Of a DNA stretch of 64,000 nt, positions 17,230-27,700 are shown piece after piece. The position numbers and the translations under genes were made by a program. Each line of letters starts with the position of its first letter. Position 1 is the first letter of the stretch. Origin of the DNA: an uncultured Tenacibaculum sp. GTDB taxonomy: Bacteria; Bacteroidota; Bacteroidia; Flavobacteriales; Flavobacteriaceae. The stretch covers positions 248,001-312,000 of the forward strand of contig NZ_CANMLT010000006.1 of assembly GCF_947498805.1 (NCBI RefSeq). The letters are read 5' to 3'. The notes beneath the pieces were generated by a model that was not told the DNA's origin, ran no database searches, and saw only the letters and a list, made by a program, of their open reading frames with translations.

Positions 17230-18762
17230 ATGAACACAACAAAAACGATTAAATCTGCATTAATTTCAGTTTTTCACAAAGACGGATTAGCTCCAATAGT
17301 TAAAAAATTAAACGAGTTAGATGTTACTATTTATTCAACAGGTGGTACAGAAAAATTCATAAAAGAATTAGGTATCGATATTGTTCCTGTAGAGGACGTA
17401 ACTTCATACCCTTCAATTTTAGGAGGTCGTGTAAAAACCTTACATCCAAAAGTATTTGGAGGAATCTTAAATCGTCAAGAGCATGAAGGAGACGTAGCAG
17501 AATTGGCTGAATATGATATTCCACAGATAGATTTAGTAATTGTAGATTTATATCCTTTTGAAAAAACAGTTGCTTCAGGTGCTCCTGAGCAAGATATCAT
17601 TGAAAAAATTGATATCGGAGGAATTTCTTTAATTAGAGCAGCTGCTAAGAACTTTAAAGACACCGTTATTGTTTCTTCTATGGAACAATACGATGATTTT
17701 TTAAATTTAATTTCTGAAAATAACGGAACAACTTCAATTGCAGACAGAAAAAAGTTTGCTGCAAAAGCTTTTAATATTTCATCTCATTACGATACTGCTA
17801 TTTTTAACTACTTCAATGCAAGCCATGAAGAAGCTGCTTTAAAAATTAGTGAAACGAATGGAAAAGTATTGCGTTATGGAGAAAATCCACATCAGAAAGG
17901 TTTCTTCTTTGGTGAGTTAGATGCTATGTTTGACAAGTTACACGGAAAAGAATTGAGCTACAATAACTTATTAGATGTTGACGCTGCCGTAAACTTAATG
18001 AACGAATTTAAAGGAGAAGCTCCAACCTTTGCAATTTTAAAACACAATAATGCTTGCGGTTTCGCTCAAAGAGACACGGTTTACCAAGCTTATGTTGACG
18101 CTTTAGCAGGGGATCCTGTTTCTGCTTTTGGTGGAATTTTAATTTCAAACTCAAATATTGACAAGGCGACAGCTGAAGAAATTCACAAATTATTTTGTGA
18201 AGTGGTCATCGCTCCTTCATTTGACGAAGATGCTTTAGAAATTTTAAAAGGAAAAAAGAATAGAGTTTTACTGATTCAAAAAGAAGTTGAACTACCTAAA
18301 ACCACGGTAAGAACTTGCTTGAATGGTGCCTTAGTTCAAGAAAAGGACAATAAAACAGATAAGCTAGAGGATTTATCGTATGTAACGAACAATAAACCCT
18401 CTGAAAGTGAGTTAGAAGATTTATTATTCGCAGCTAAAATTTGTAAGCATACGAAATCAAATACTATTGTTTTAACTAAAAACAAACAATTGTGTGCCAG
18501 TGGTACTGGACAAACAAGTAGAGTTGATGCATTAAGACAAGCCATCGATAAAGCAAATAGTTTCAATTTTGATTTAAATGGAGCTGTAATGGCAAGTGAT
18601 GCTTTCTTCCCTTTCCCTGACTGTGTTGAAATAGCAGATAAGGCAGGTGTAAAAAGTGTAATTCAACCAGGAGGATCTATTAAAGATCAATTGAGTATTG
18701 ATTACTGTAACGACCATAATTTAGCGATGGTTTTTACAGGAACAAGACATTTTAAACATTAA
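17230..18762 (+). CDS. purH: Bifunctional AICAR formyltransferase / IMP cyclohydrolase
   Basis: Catalyses the last two steps of purine synthesis to IMP in the cytoplasm. The N-terminal MGS-like cyclohydrolase domain (about 1-150) shows STGGTEKFI, GGRVKTLHPKVFGGIL and VVDLYPFE; the AICAR transformylase domain (about 190-510) shows RYGENPHQ, LKHNNACGFA and the C-terminal QPGGSIKDQ and FTGTRHFKH. The ATG at 17230 gives 510 residues, the family length. The frame extends upstream to 17125 but that part lies in a terminator and the promoter. It is transcribed alone and lies 79 bases before mreB. Confidence 0.97.
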   Translation: MNTTKTIKSALISVFHKDGLAPIVKKLNELDVTIYSTGGTEKFIKELGIDIVPVEDVTSYPSILGGRVKTLHPKVFGGILNRQEHEGDVAELAEYDIPQIDLVIVDLYPFEKTVASGAPEQDIIEKIDIGGISLIRAAAKNFKDTVIVSSMEQYDDFLNLISENNGTTSIADRKKFAAKAFNISSHYDTAIFNYFNASHEEAALKISETNGKVLRYGENPHQKGFFFGELDAMFDKLHGKELSYNNLLDVDAAVNLMNEFKGEAPTFAILKHNNACGFAQRDTVYQAYVDALAGDPVSAFGGILISNSNIDKATAEEIHKLFCEVVIAPSFDEDALEILKGKKNRVLLIQKEVELPKTTVRTCLNGALVQEKDNKTDKLEDLSYVTNNKPSESELEDLLFAAKICKHTKSNTIVLTKNKQLCASGTGQTSRVDALRQAIDKANSFNFDLNGAVMASDAFFPFPDCVEIADKAGVKSVIQPGGSIKDQLSIDYCNDHNLAMVFTGTRHFKH

Positions 18763-18795
18763 GAACAAACGGCGTGAAATCAAGCATATTTTTAT

Positions 18796-18803
18796 TAGAT
18801 TTG
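18796..18803 (+). promoter_or_regulatory. -7 promoter box of the mre operon
   Basis: TAGATTTG is a perfect TAnnTTTG match, 38 bases before the mreB ATG and 33 bases after purH. A -33 TTG is not evident. Confidence 0.5.
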
Positions 18804-18841
18804 TAAGATTCACCTTAAATTATAGAAATACCAAATAGCAT

Positions 18842-19870
18842 ATGGGTTTTTTCGACTTTATGACAGAAGATATTGCAGTTGATTTAGGAACTGCAAATAC
18901 ACTTATTATCCATAACGGTAAAGTAGTTATTGATAGTCCTTCTATTGTAGCTAGGAATAGAATGACCGGCAAAATTATCGCCACAGGTCACGAGGCTAAC
19001 AAAATGCAAGGAAAAACTCATGAAAACATCAAGACCATTCGTCCTTTGAAAGACGGTGTAATTGCTGATTTCCAAGCTTCAGAAGAAATGATCAAAGAAT
19101 TTGTTAAACAAATTCCTGCCATTAAAAAGAAGCTTTTCCCGCCATCATTACGTATGGTTGTTTGTATACCTTCAGGAATTACAGAGGTTGAAAAAAGAGC
19201 GGTTATTGACTCTGCTCGTCATATGAATGCTAAAGAGATTTATTTAATTTACGAACCAATGGCAGCAGCTATTGGTGTTGGTATTGATATCATGGAGCCT
19301 AAGGGTAACATGATTATTGATATAGGTGGAGGTACTACAGAAATTGCAGTTATTGCTTTAGCTGGTATTGTTTGCGATCAATCTGTAAAAGTTGCTGGTG
19401 ATTTATTCACCAGTGATATTATGTATTATATGCGTACGCAACATAACTTATATGTAGGAGAAAGCACTGCCGAAAAAATAAAAATCCAAATAGGATCTGC
19501 TACGGAAGATTTAGACACTCCGCCAGATGACATGATGGTACAAGGTAGAGATTTATTAAGTGGTAAGCCAAAACAAGTTCAGGTATCTTATCGTGAAATC
19601 GCAAAGGCATTAGACAAATCTATCTTACGTATTGAAGATGCGGTTATGGAAACCTTATCTAAAACTCCACCAGAATTAGCAGCAGATATTTACAATACTG
19701 GTATTTATTTAGCAGGAGGTGGTTCTATGTTAAGAGGTTTAGACAAGCGTTTATCTAGAAAAACAGATTTACCAGTATACGTTGCTGAAGATCCATTAAG
19801 AGCAGTAGTTAGAGGTACTGGAATCGCATTGAAAAACATCGAAAAATATAAAACGGTTTTAATTAAATAA
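18842..19870 (+). CDS. mreB: Rod-shape-determining protein MreB
   Basis: Actin-like ATPase that polymerises under the inner membrane and guides lateral wall synthesis. Length of 342 residues is standard. The phosphate-1 motif AVDLGTANTLI (about 12-22), phosphate-2 motif IDIGGGTTEIAVI and the adenosine motif AGGGSMLRGLD are all present. An amphipathic N-terminus (MGFFDFM) fits membrane attachment. It opens a five-gene elongasome operon (mreB, mreC, mreD, PBP2, RodA) whose later genes overlap, so the set is produced together. Confidence 0.97.
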   Translation: MGFFDFMTEDIAVDLGTANTLIIHNGKVVIDSPSIVARNRMTGKIIATGHEANKMQGKTHENIKTIRPLKDGVIADFQASEEMIKEFVKQIPAIKKKLFPPSLRMVVCIPSGITEVEKRAVIDSARHMNAKEIYLIYEPMAAAIGVGIDIMEPKGNMIIDIGGGTTEIAVIALAGIVCDQSVKVAGDLFTSDIMYYMRTQHNLYVGESTAEKIKIQIGSATEDLDTPPDDMMVQGRDLLSGKPKQVQVSYREIAKALDKSILRIEDAVMETLSKTPPELAADIYNTGIYLAGGGSMLRGLDKRLSRKTDLPVYVAEDPLRAVVRGTGIALKNIEKYKTVLIK

Positions 19871-19886
19871 AACTCAATGATTATTT

Positions 19887-20711
19887 ATGCAACAGCTTTT
19901 TTATTTCTTACGAAAGTTTAAATACTTCCTGTTTTTTATTTTTTTAGAAATAATCGCTGTTGCATTAATCATTAATAACCATTCTTTTCATCGAAGTAAA
20001 TTTATTAGTTCAACCAATTCTTTTACAGGTAATCTTTCTCAGAAAAGAGCTAATATTAGTGAATACTTCAATTTAAAAAATGAAAACCAACTTCTCTCTG
20101 AAGAAAATAATCGCTTAAAAAATTTATTGGAAGTATATTTAAAAGGAAACGATTCTATCGTAGACCAACAAATTTCTGATAGTCTTAATAATCAAAACTA
20201 TAAATACCTCAACGGAAAAGTTATTATCAATGACTACTTGACTCCTGACAATTTTATTACTATTAATAGAGGAACAAAAGCTGGAGTTCAAAAAGAAATG
20301 GCTGTAGTTAATAGTAAAGGAGTTATTGGAATTATAGACAATGTATCTGGTAATTTTGCTCGAGTACAATCTATTTTAAACTCTAAAAGTAGAATAAATG
20401 CCGGTTTCAAAAACAACAACCATTATGGTACGCTTAAATGGGATGGTAAAGACTACACTACTGTACAACTAACAGATATTCCAAGACAAGCACAGTTTAA
20501 AGCTGGAGATACTGTTGTTACCGGAGGTAAATCTACCATTTTCCCAAAAGGCATTTTAATCGGAACTGTAGTTAGCGTTCCTGAAAAAGTAACTGCTGTA
20601 AACACCATTAACATTAAACTTTTTAATGACATGACCAATCTTGGGTATGTTAACATTATAAACAACTTAAACAAAGAAGAAATTAAAATACTCAATTCAA
20701 CGAATGAATAA
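19887..20711 (+). CDS. mreC: Rod-shape-determining protein MreC
   Basis: Bitopic inner membrane protein that couples MreB to PBP2 from the periplasm. One transmembrane helix (about 10-29) is followed by a coiled-coil segment (about 55-80, ENQLLSEENNRLKNLLEVY) and the paired beta-barrel MreC domain (about 100-265, VINRGTKAGVQKEMAV, GDTVVTGGKSTIFPKGILIG). The length of 274 residues is usual. It begins 16 bases after mreB and overlaps mreD by 8 bases. Confidence 0.95.
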   Translation: MQQLFYFLRKFKYFLFFIFLEIIAVALIINNHSFHRSKFISSTNSFTGNLSQKRANISEYFNLKNENQLLSEENNRLKNLLEVYLKGNDSIVDQQISDSLNNQNYKYLNGKVIINDYLTPDNFITINRGTKAGVQKEMAVVNSKGVIGIIDNVSGNFARVQSILNSKSRINAGFKNNNHYGTLKWDGKDYTTVQLTDIPRQAQFKAGDTVVTGGKSTIFPKGILIGTVVSVPEKVTAVNTINIKLFNDMTNLGYVNIINNLNKEEIKILNSTNE

Positions 20712-21210
20712 ACCTTTGCAAATAGCCTTTTTATTTGTCTCAGTATTATTGCTTCAAGTTTTAATATTGAACAATATTAAATTTATGGGATATATAAATC
20801 CATATCTGTACATAGCTTTTGTTTTTGTTTATCCTATAAGAATGAATCGATTTCCTTTTTTAATCTTAGCTTTTCTTCTTGGACTACTTATTGATACTTT
20901 TACAAACTCTGGTGGAATACACGCCTTTGCTACACTTTTTATAGCTTATATACGTTTATTCTTTATTAAAAGTATTTTTAAAAAAACTGAATCAGATTAT
21001 CAAACTTTTAGTTTATCACTAGAATCATTTGACAAAGTATTTAATTATGTAGCCATATTAACTATTATACATCATTTCATACTTTTTCTATTAATCAATT
21101 TCGGATTTAGTAATTTTATTAATGTATTGTTAAACACCATTTTTTCAAGCATTTTTACATTAATTTTGTACTTTTTAGGCAGGTTTTTATTTACTAAAAA
21201 GCATTCATGA
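20704..21210 (+). CDS. mreD: Rod-shape-determining protein MreD
   Basis: Polytopic inner membrane component of the elongasome, 168 residues and about five hydrophobic helices. Sequence conservation in this family is low, so the call rests on hydropathy, the IDTFTNSGGIHAFATLFIAYIR-like core pattern and above all its position between mreC and PBP2. It overlaps mreC by 8 bases and PBP2 by 4 bases (ATGA), which implies translational coupling. Confidence 0.92.
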   Translation: MNKPLQIAFLFVSVLLLQVLILNNIKFMGYINPYLYIAFVFVYPIRMNRFPFLILAFLLGLLIDTFTNSGGIHAFATLFIAYIRLFFIKSIFKKTESDYQTFSLSLESFDKVFNYVAILTIIHHFILFLLINFGFSNFINVLLNTIFSSIFTLILYFLGRFLFTKKHS

Positions 21211-23090
21211 AACGTAGTCTTTTACTCATTTTCCTAATTGCATTTGTTAGCATTGTCTACGTTGTTAGACTATTTCAGCTTCAAATTATTAGAGGTGGCA
21301 ATTCGAACCCTCTATACGGTGCTACTATTAAAATTGAATACGACTATCCGGAAAGAGGGTATGTATATGATAGAAATGGGAAATTATTAGTTGCCAATCA
21401 ATTATCATATGATGTAATGGTTGTCCCTAAAGATGTGCAACCTTTAGACACTTTAGAATTCTGTTCATTACTAAAAATTGATAAGGAGAATTTTAAAAAG
21501 CGTTTTAAAAAAGCCGAAAAATATGCGCGTTGGCTTCCTTCCGTTTTCTTAAAACAGCTTGCTAAAGAAGACTTTGCTTTTCTTCAAGAAAAACTACACA
21601 AATTTAAAGGATTCTATATTCAAAAGCGTATCATTAGAGATTACCCTATTAAATCTGCTGCCAATGTAGTGGGATTTATTGCTGAAGTTAATGAACACAA
21701 AGCCCGTACGAGCGACTATTATGAACAAGGTGAGTTAATTGGTAAACTAGGAATAGAAGCGCAATATGAAAACCAACTAAGAGGAATAAAAGGTAAAAAA
21801 CGCTTTAAGAGAAACAATTTAAACAAGATTACAGGTTCTTATAAGAACGGAAAATACGATACCCTAGCCGTAGCAGGAAAAGATTTAAAACTAACAATTG
21901 ATAGTGAGTTACAGCAATATGGTGAATTATTAATGTCTGGAAAGAGAGGTGGTATAGTTGCTATAGAACCTGCAACTGGTGAAATCTTAGCATTGGTAAC
22001 TGCTCCTTCTTATGACCCAAACTTATTAGTAGGTCGTAAACGCTCGCCTAATTCTGTACGCTTATTTAATGACACCATAAACACTCCTACTTTCGATAGA
22101 GGTTTGCAAGCAATGTACCCTCCTGGATCTCCTTTTAAAATAATTAATGGTCTTATTGGGCTTCAGGAAGGCGTAATCGATGAAAACTTTTATACATATT
22201 GTCGTCATGGTTATCGATACGGAAATAGAAAAAGTGACTTTATGGGATGTCATTGCGGTATTGTTGGACGACCTATCCGTTTAAAAACTGCCATTTCCCA
22301 ATCTTGTAACAGTTATTTTTCAACAACCTATAGAAGAATCATAGATAAATACAACGATCCCAAAGCAGGTATGGAAACCTGGAGTAAACATGCCAAAAGT
22401 TTTGGATTAGGTAATTATTTAGGTTATGACCTACCATCTGGTAGAAAAGGATTTATTCCGAATCAAAAATTCTATAGTGATTGGTATAAATATAAATGGG
22501 GAGCCACTACTACCATATCCAATGCCATTGGTCAAGGTGAAATCTTAACAACGCCAATACAATTGGCAAATATGACAGCAGCCATTGCAAATAAAGGTTT
22601 TTTCTATACACCACATATTGTAAAAAGTATCGACAATCAACCCATTAACAATTCTACATATACAACTAAAAGACATACAACCATTGATCCAAAACACTTC
22701 CCTATTGCCATTGAAGCGATGCATCAGGTATTTACCTATGGAACTGCAAAATGGGTTCAGGTAAAAGGATTGGATATCTGTGGAAAAACTGGAACCGCAG
22801 AAAACAAAATTAAAATTATCGATGGTGAAAAAGTACAAGCCCCTGATCACTCTATTCTGGTTGCCTTTGCTCCAAAAGACAATCCGAAGATAGCCATGGC
22901 TGTATATATTGAAAACGGAGGCTATGGTTCTACCTATGCAGCACCTATTACAAGTTTAATGATTGAAAAATACTTAACAGGTAAAACCACAAGAAAATGG
23001 CTTGAAGACAGAATGAAAGATGCAAATTTTGAGAGCATATACGAAAAATTAATTCCTAAAAAAGATACACTTGCGACAGGAACGGAATAA
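21207..23090 (+). CDS. mrdA: Penicillin-binding protein 2 (elongasome transpeptidase)
   Basis: Class B PBP that crosslinks peptidoglycan during side-wall growth. One N-terminal transmembrane helix (about 4-22), a dimerisation domain (about 45-210, with RGYVYDRNGKLLVANQ), and a transpeptidase domain (about 245-600). The active-site serine and lysine are in PPGSPFKI (SxxK), the second motif in SQSCNSY (SxN) and the third in GKTGTAEN (KTG). The length of 627 residues is typical. It overlaps mreD by 4 bases and rodA by 20 bases. Confidence 0.96.
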   Translation: MKRSLLLIFLIAFVSIVYVVRLFQLQIIRGGNSNPLYGATIKIEYDYPERGYVYDRNGKLLVANQLSYDVMVVPKDVQPLDTLEFCSLLKIDKENFKKRFKKAEKYARWLPSVFLKQLAKEDFAFLQEKLHKFKGFYIQKRIIRDYPIKSAANVVGFIAEVNEHKARTSDYYEQGELIGKLGIEAQYENQLRGIKGKKRFKRNNLNKITGSYKNGKYDTLAVAGKDLKLTIDSELQQYGELLMSGKRGGIVAIEPATGEILALVTAPSYDPNLLVGRKRSPNSVRLFNDTINTPTFDRGLQAMYPPGSPFKIINGLIGLQEGVIDENFYTYCRHGYRYGNRKSDFMGCHCGIVGRPIRLKTAISQSCNSYFSTTYRRIIDKYNDPKAGMETWSKHAKSFGLGNYLGYDLPSGRKGFIPNQKFYSDWYKYKWGATTTISNAIGQGEILTTPIQLANMTAAIANKGFFYTPHIVKSIDNQPINNSTYTTKRHTTIDPKHFPIAIEAMHQVFTYGTAKWVQVKGLDICGKTGTAENKIKIIDGEKVQAPDHSILVAFAPKDNPKIAMAVYIENGGYGSTYAAPITSLMIEKYLTGKTTRKWLEDRMKDANFESIYEKLIPKKDTLATGTE

Positions 23091-24348
23091 CATATTTGCT
23101 GGTATAGACTGGGTAATCGTAGTAATCTACTTATTACTCGTTGCTTTTGGTTGGATGAATATTTATGCTGCATCCTTAACCGAAGAAACACCAAGTATTC
23201 TTAATTTTAGTACAAAGTATGGTAAACAGCTTATTTTTATTTGCTGTAGTTTTCCACTTATTGTATTTATTTTATTCTTTAATGCTAAGTTTTACGAACG
23301 TTTTGCCAGTGTTTTTTATCTATTTTCCCTGATATTATTGACCGGAGTTCTTGTTTTGGGTAAGAAAATTAACGGTGCTACCTCATGGTATAATTTTGGA
23401 GGAATAGGACTTCAACCTTCTGAGTTTGCTAAGGCGTTTACCGCGCTAGCAGTAGCTAAATTAATGAGTGATAGACAATACAACCTTAAGCTACTTAAAA
23501 ATCAAGCAAAGGCGTTTATTATTATTTTTTTACCTGCATTCTTTATTGCTCTACAGCCAGATATGGGATCGGTTTTAATTTTCTTTTCTTTCTTTTTTGT
23601 TCTTAATAGAGAAGGATTAACGTTAAAGTACTTTATTTTAGGAGTTACTTCTATTGTATTATTCCTTTTAACCATAAACTTTGGAACGAAATGGGTATTG
23701 CTAAGTTCGTTATCCATTTTAACCCTAATCGTGGTTTACTATACCTATAAAAACAGACAATTCTTTCGTTTTAATTGGCCATTGATAACGGGTGCTTACT
23801 TACTTTCTAGTGTATTCATTTTTGGTGTTGGTTATATGTATACAAATGTTTTAGAACAGCATCAAAAAGATCGTTTTGATATTCTTTTAGGTAAGATAAA
23901 AGATACTCGTGGTATTGGATATAACACACATCAATCTGAATTAACAATAAGTTCTGGTGGTTTTTTAGGAAAAGGATTTTTACAAGGAGATAGAACTCAA
24001 GGAGATTTTGTTCCTGAACAACACACAGACTATATTTTTAGTACCGTAGGGGAAGAATGGGGATTTATTGGCTCTACATTCGTAATTATACTCTTTATGG
24101 TTCTATTGTATCGAATCATATATTTAGCTGAGACGCACACTAATAAGTTTGGAAGAATTTATGGATATGGTCTTGCCTCTCTACTCTTCTTTCACGTTGT
24201 AGTAAACGTAGGAATGGTAATTGGGTTGCTTCCAACCATAGGAATACCTTTACCTTTCTTTAGTTATGGTGGATCCTCATTATGGGGTTTTACCCTACTC
24301 CTATTTATTTTTGTACGACTGGATGCACATAAAAAATACGATTGGTAA
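23071..24348 (+). CDS. rodA: Rod-shape-determining glycosyltransferase RodA
   Basis: SEDS-family polytopic membrane enzyme that polymerises lipid II into glycan strands with PBP2. It has 425 residues and about ten helices; the family segments GATSWYNFGGIGLQPSEFAK, ALQPDMGS, FVPEQHTDYIFSTVGEEWG and FFSYGGSS are visible. The start is a TTG inside the end of PBP2 (20-base overlap): the next ATG is within the first helix (GWMN), so the TTG is required. The TTG and the long overlap suggest its translation depends on PBP2 translation. Strong terminator follows. Confidence 0.96.
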   Translation: MRQERNNIFAGIDWVIVVIYLLLVAFGWMNIYAASLTEETPSILNFSTKYGKQLIFICCSFPLIVFILFFNAKFYERFASVFYLFSLILLTGVLVLGKKINGATSWYNFGGIGLQPSEFAKAFTALAVAKLMSDRQYNLKLLKNQAKAFIIIFLPAFFIALQPDMGSVLIFFSFFFVLNREGLTLKYFILGVTSIVLFLLTINFGTKWVLLSSLSILTLIVVYYTYKNRQFFRFNWPLITGAYLLSSVFIFGVGYMYTNVLEQHQKDRFDILLGKIKDTRGIGYNTHQSELTISSGGFLGKGFLQGDRTQGDFVPEQHTDYIFSTVGEEWGFIGSTFVIILFMVLLYRIIYLAETHTNKFGRIYGYGLASLLFFHVVVNVGMVIGLLPTIGIPLPFFSYGGSSLWGFTLLLFIFVRLDAHKKYDW

Positions 24349-24364
24349 AACAAAACATCACATA

Positions 24365-24397
24365 AAAAAAGGCGATCATTAAATGATCGCCTTTTTT
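24365..24397. terminator. Bidirectional terminator between rodA and the DksA-like gene
   Basis: A 15-bp stem (24365-24379 with 24383-24397; GGCGATCAT core) has a 3-base loop and A/T runs on both sides. It terminates the elongasome operon (+) and the ileS-DksA transcript (-). Confidence 0.88.
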
Positions 24398-24411
24398 ATA
24401 GGTTTACTTTT

Positions 24412-24789
24412 TTATTGTTTACGCTTTGCTTCAATACTTAAAGTAGCATGAGGCACTAATTTTAAGCGCTCCTTTTGAATTAATTTACCTGTTACTCTAC
24501 AAACACCGTATGTTTTGTTTTCAATACGAACAAGAGCATTTTTTAAATCTCTAATAAACTTCTCTTGTCGAATAGCCAACTGCATGTTTGCTTCTTTTGC
24601 CATAGTATCTGACCCCTCTTCAAACGACTTAAACGTTGGCGAAGTATCGTCAGTACCATTATCAGATCCATTTTTGTAAGAGGCTTGTAATAATTTTAAG
24701 TCCTCTTCTGCTTTCTCAATCTTATTCAAGATGATTTCTTTGAACTCTTGTAAATCTCCATCAGAGTATCTTACTTTAACGTCATCCAT
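24412..24789 (-). CDS. TraR/DksA-family protein with degenerate zinc finger
   Basis: Small transcription-regulator-like protein, 125 residues, with a long N-terminal helical hairpin (about 10-40 and 60-92) and a C-terminal DksA-type finger (YGVCRVTGKLI...LVPHATLSIEAK). The four zinc ligands expected at 97, 100, 118 and 121 read Cys, Thr, Ser, Ala, so only one cysteine remains. The fold is probably kept without zinc. It lies 4 bases downstream of ileS on the same strand and is almost certainly co-transcribed with it. A role in binding the RNA polymerase secondary channel is inferred from the family only. Confidence 0.85.
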   Translation of the reverse strand: MDDVKVRYSDGDLQEFKEIILNKIEKAEEDLKLLQASYKNGSDNGTDDTSPTFKSFEEGSDTMAKEANMQLAIRQEKFIRDLKNALVRIENKTYGVCRVTGKLIQKERLKLVPHATLSIEAKRKQ

Positions 24790-24793
24790 AATG

Positions 24794-27700
24794 CTATATT
24801 TTTTGTATTAACATTTTACTTTTTATGGCATCGAATTCAATTTCTGTACCATTTTCTAACGTATTAACAAAAACTAACTCATTCGTTAAGGTTTCCGTTT
24901 TTATATAAACTTCATTTGAAGACACCGATTCCTGTAAATCAGCAGTATTTAAGATTGTTAATTTTATTTTATCAGTTACTTCTAACCCTGAATCTTTTCG
25001 AGCGTTCTGAATTCTATTTACTAACTCTCTAGCTACACCTTCTTTACGTAAATCATCTGTTATTGTAACATCTAACGCAACCGTAATACCTTCTGCATTT
25101 GCTACTAACCATCCTTCAATATCTTTTGATGAAATCTCTACGTCAGTGGTTTCCAAGGTAATCAATTTATCATTAATTTCCACGGAAATTTGCCCTTCTT
25201 TTTCGATTTTAGAAATTTCATCCTGCCCGAAAGACTGTATCTTGCTAGCTATCAGCTTCATATCTTTACCAAATTTTGGCCCTAATGCCTTAAAGTTTGG
25301 TTTAATCTGTTTCACTAAAATATCTGAAGCATCATCCAATAATTCGATCTCCTTAACATTCACTTCTGACTTTATTAAATCAGCTACTGCTAAAATCTCC
25401 TCTTTTTGAGTTACATTTAATACTGGAATCATTATCTTTTGAAGCGGTTGACGCACTTTAATCTTCTCCTTAGCTCTTAATGATAATACTAAAGAAGATA
25501 TTGTTTGAGCACTTTCCATCTTACGTTCTAAAGACTTATCTACTAAAGCTTCATTATATTCAGGAAAGTTTGCTAAATGCACACTTTCAAACGCTTCTTT
25601 TCCTGTTGCTGCTACTAAATCTTTATACAATCGATCCATGTAGAATGGTGCTACTGGTGATGCCAATTTAGCTACCGTTAACATACAAGTATATAATGTT
25701 TGGTATGCAGATATCTTATCCTGACCATACTCTCCTTTCCAGAATCTTCTTCTACACAAACGAACATACCAGTTACTTAAATGATCTTGTACAAAATCAG
25801 AAATAGCACGTGTAGCACGTGTTGGTTCATAGTCTGCATAAAAAGCATCCACATTTTTAACCAATGAATTTAATTCAGATAAAATCCAACGATCAATTTC
25901 TGGACGTTCATTTAAAGGAACCTCAGCTTCAGCATAGGTAAAACCATCGATATTAGCATATAAACTAAAGAATGAATATGTATTGTATAAAGTACCGAAG
26001 AATTTACGACGTACTTCCTCTACTCCAGCTAAATCAAACTTTAAATTATCCCATGGATTCGCATTTGAAATCATATACCAACGTGTAGCATCTGCTCCAT
26101 ATTTCCCTAAAGTTTCAAATGGGTCTACCGCATTTCCTAAACGCTTAGACATTTTTTGCCCATTCTTATCTAACACTAATCCGTTAGACACTACATTTTT
26201 ATATGCAACAGAATCAAACACCATGGTTCCAATTGCATGTAATGTATAGAACCATCCACGAGTTTGATCTACTCCTTCAGCGATAAAGTCTGCTGGATAC
26301 GACTCTTTGTTATCTACTAACTCTTTATTTTCAAACGGATAATGCCATTGTGCATATGGCATAGAACCAGAATCAAACCAAACATCAATCAAATCGCTTT
26401 CACGTTTCATTGGTTTTCCTGTAGATGACACTAATGTAATTCTATCCACTACATTTTTATGTAAGTCGATTTTATCATAATTCTCATCTGACATATTTCC
26501 AACTTCAAAATCAGCAAAAATATCCTTAGCTAACACTCCAGCTTCTACTGCTTTTGCCATTTCCGCTTTTAATTCTTCTACAGAACCAATACATATTTGT
26601 TCTGTTCCATCTTCTGTTCTCCAAATTGGTAATGGAATACCCCAGAAACGAGATCGAGATAAATTCCAGTCATTAGCATTCTTTAGCCAATTTCCAAAAC
26701 GTCCCTCTCCTGTTGATTTTGGTTTCCAGTTGATGGTTTCGTTCAATTCGAACATCTTATCCTTTACATCGGTTACTTTAATAAACCAAGAATCTAATGG
26801 ATAATATAAAATTGGCTTATCAGTTCTCCAACAGTTTGGATAACTGTGCACATATTTCTCTACCTTAAAGGCTTTATTTTCTGTTTTTAATTTAATAGCA
26901 AGTTCTACATCAACCGATTTTTCAAGTGCTTCTCCATCTGCATAATATTCATTCTTTACATACTTCCCTGCAAATTCTCCCATTTCTGGTCTGAATCTTC
27001 CTTGTAAATCTACTAATGGAACTGGATTCTCATTTTCATCCAACACTAACATTGGTGGAACTTCTGGAGTAGCTTGTTTTGCTACTAAAGCATCATCTGC
27101 ACCAAAAGTAGGAGCGGTATGTACGATACCAGTACCATCTTCAGTAGTAACAAAATCACCAGAAATTACTCTAAATGCATTCTCTGGATTTTGATATGGT
27201 AATGTATAATCTAAAAGTTGCTCGTACTTAATTCCAACTAAATCTTTCCCTACAAACTCTTTAATTATTGTATATGGAACCTGTTTATCTCCTGCATTAT
27301 ACGCTACTAATTCAGCTTCGTTTTCAACTTGATTAAACTTCTTTCCAGCAAATTGCTTTCCTACTAAGTTTTTAGCTAATACAACCTGAATTGGTTCAAA
27401 AGTGTATTGATTAAATGTTTTTACTAAAACATATTCTATTTTAGGTCCAACAGTTAAAGCTGTATTCGATGGAAGTGTCCATGGAGTAGTGGTCCAAGCT
27501 AAGAAATGTACATCTCCTTCTACTTGTAAAAAAGATGGTAATGTTTCTTTGATTGTTTTAAATTGAGCAACCACTGTGGTATCAGTAACATCCTGATAGG
27601 TTCCTGGTTGGTTTAACTCGTGTGAACTCAAACCAGTTCCAGCTTTTGGAGAATATGGTTGAATTGTATACCCTTTATATAATAAATCCTTCGAGTAAAT

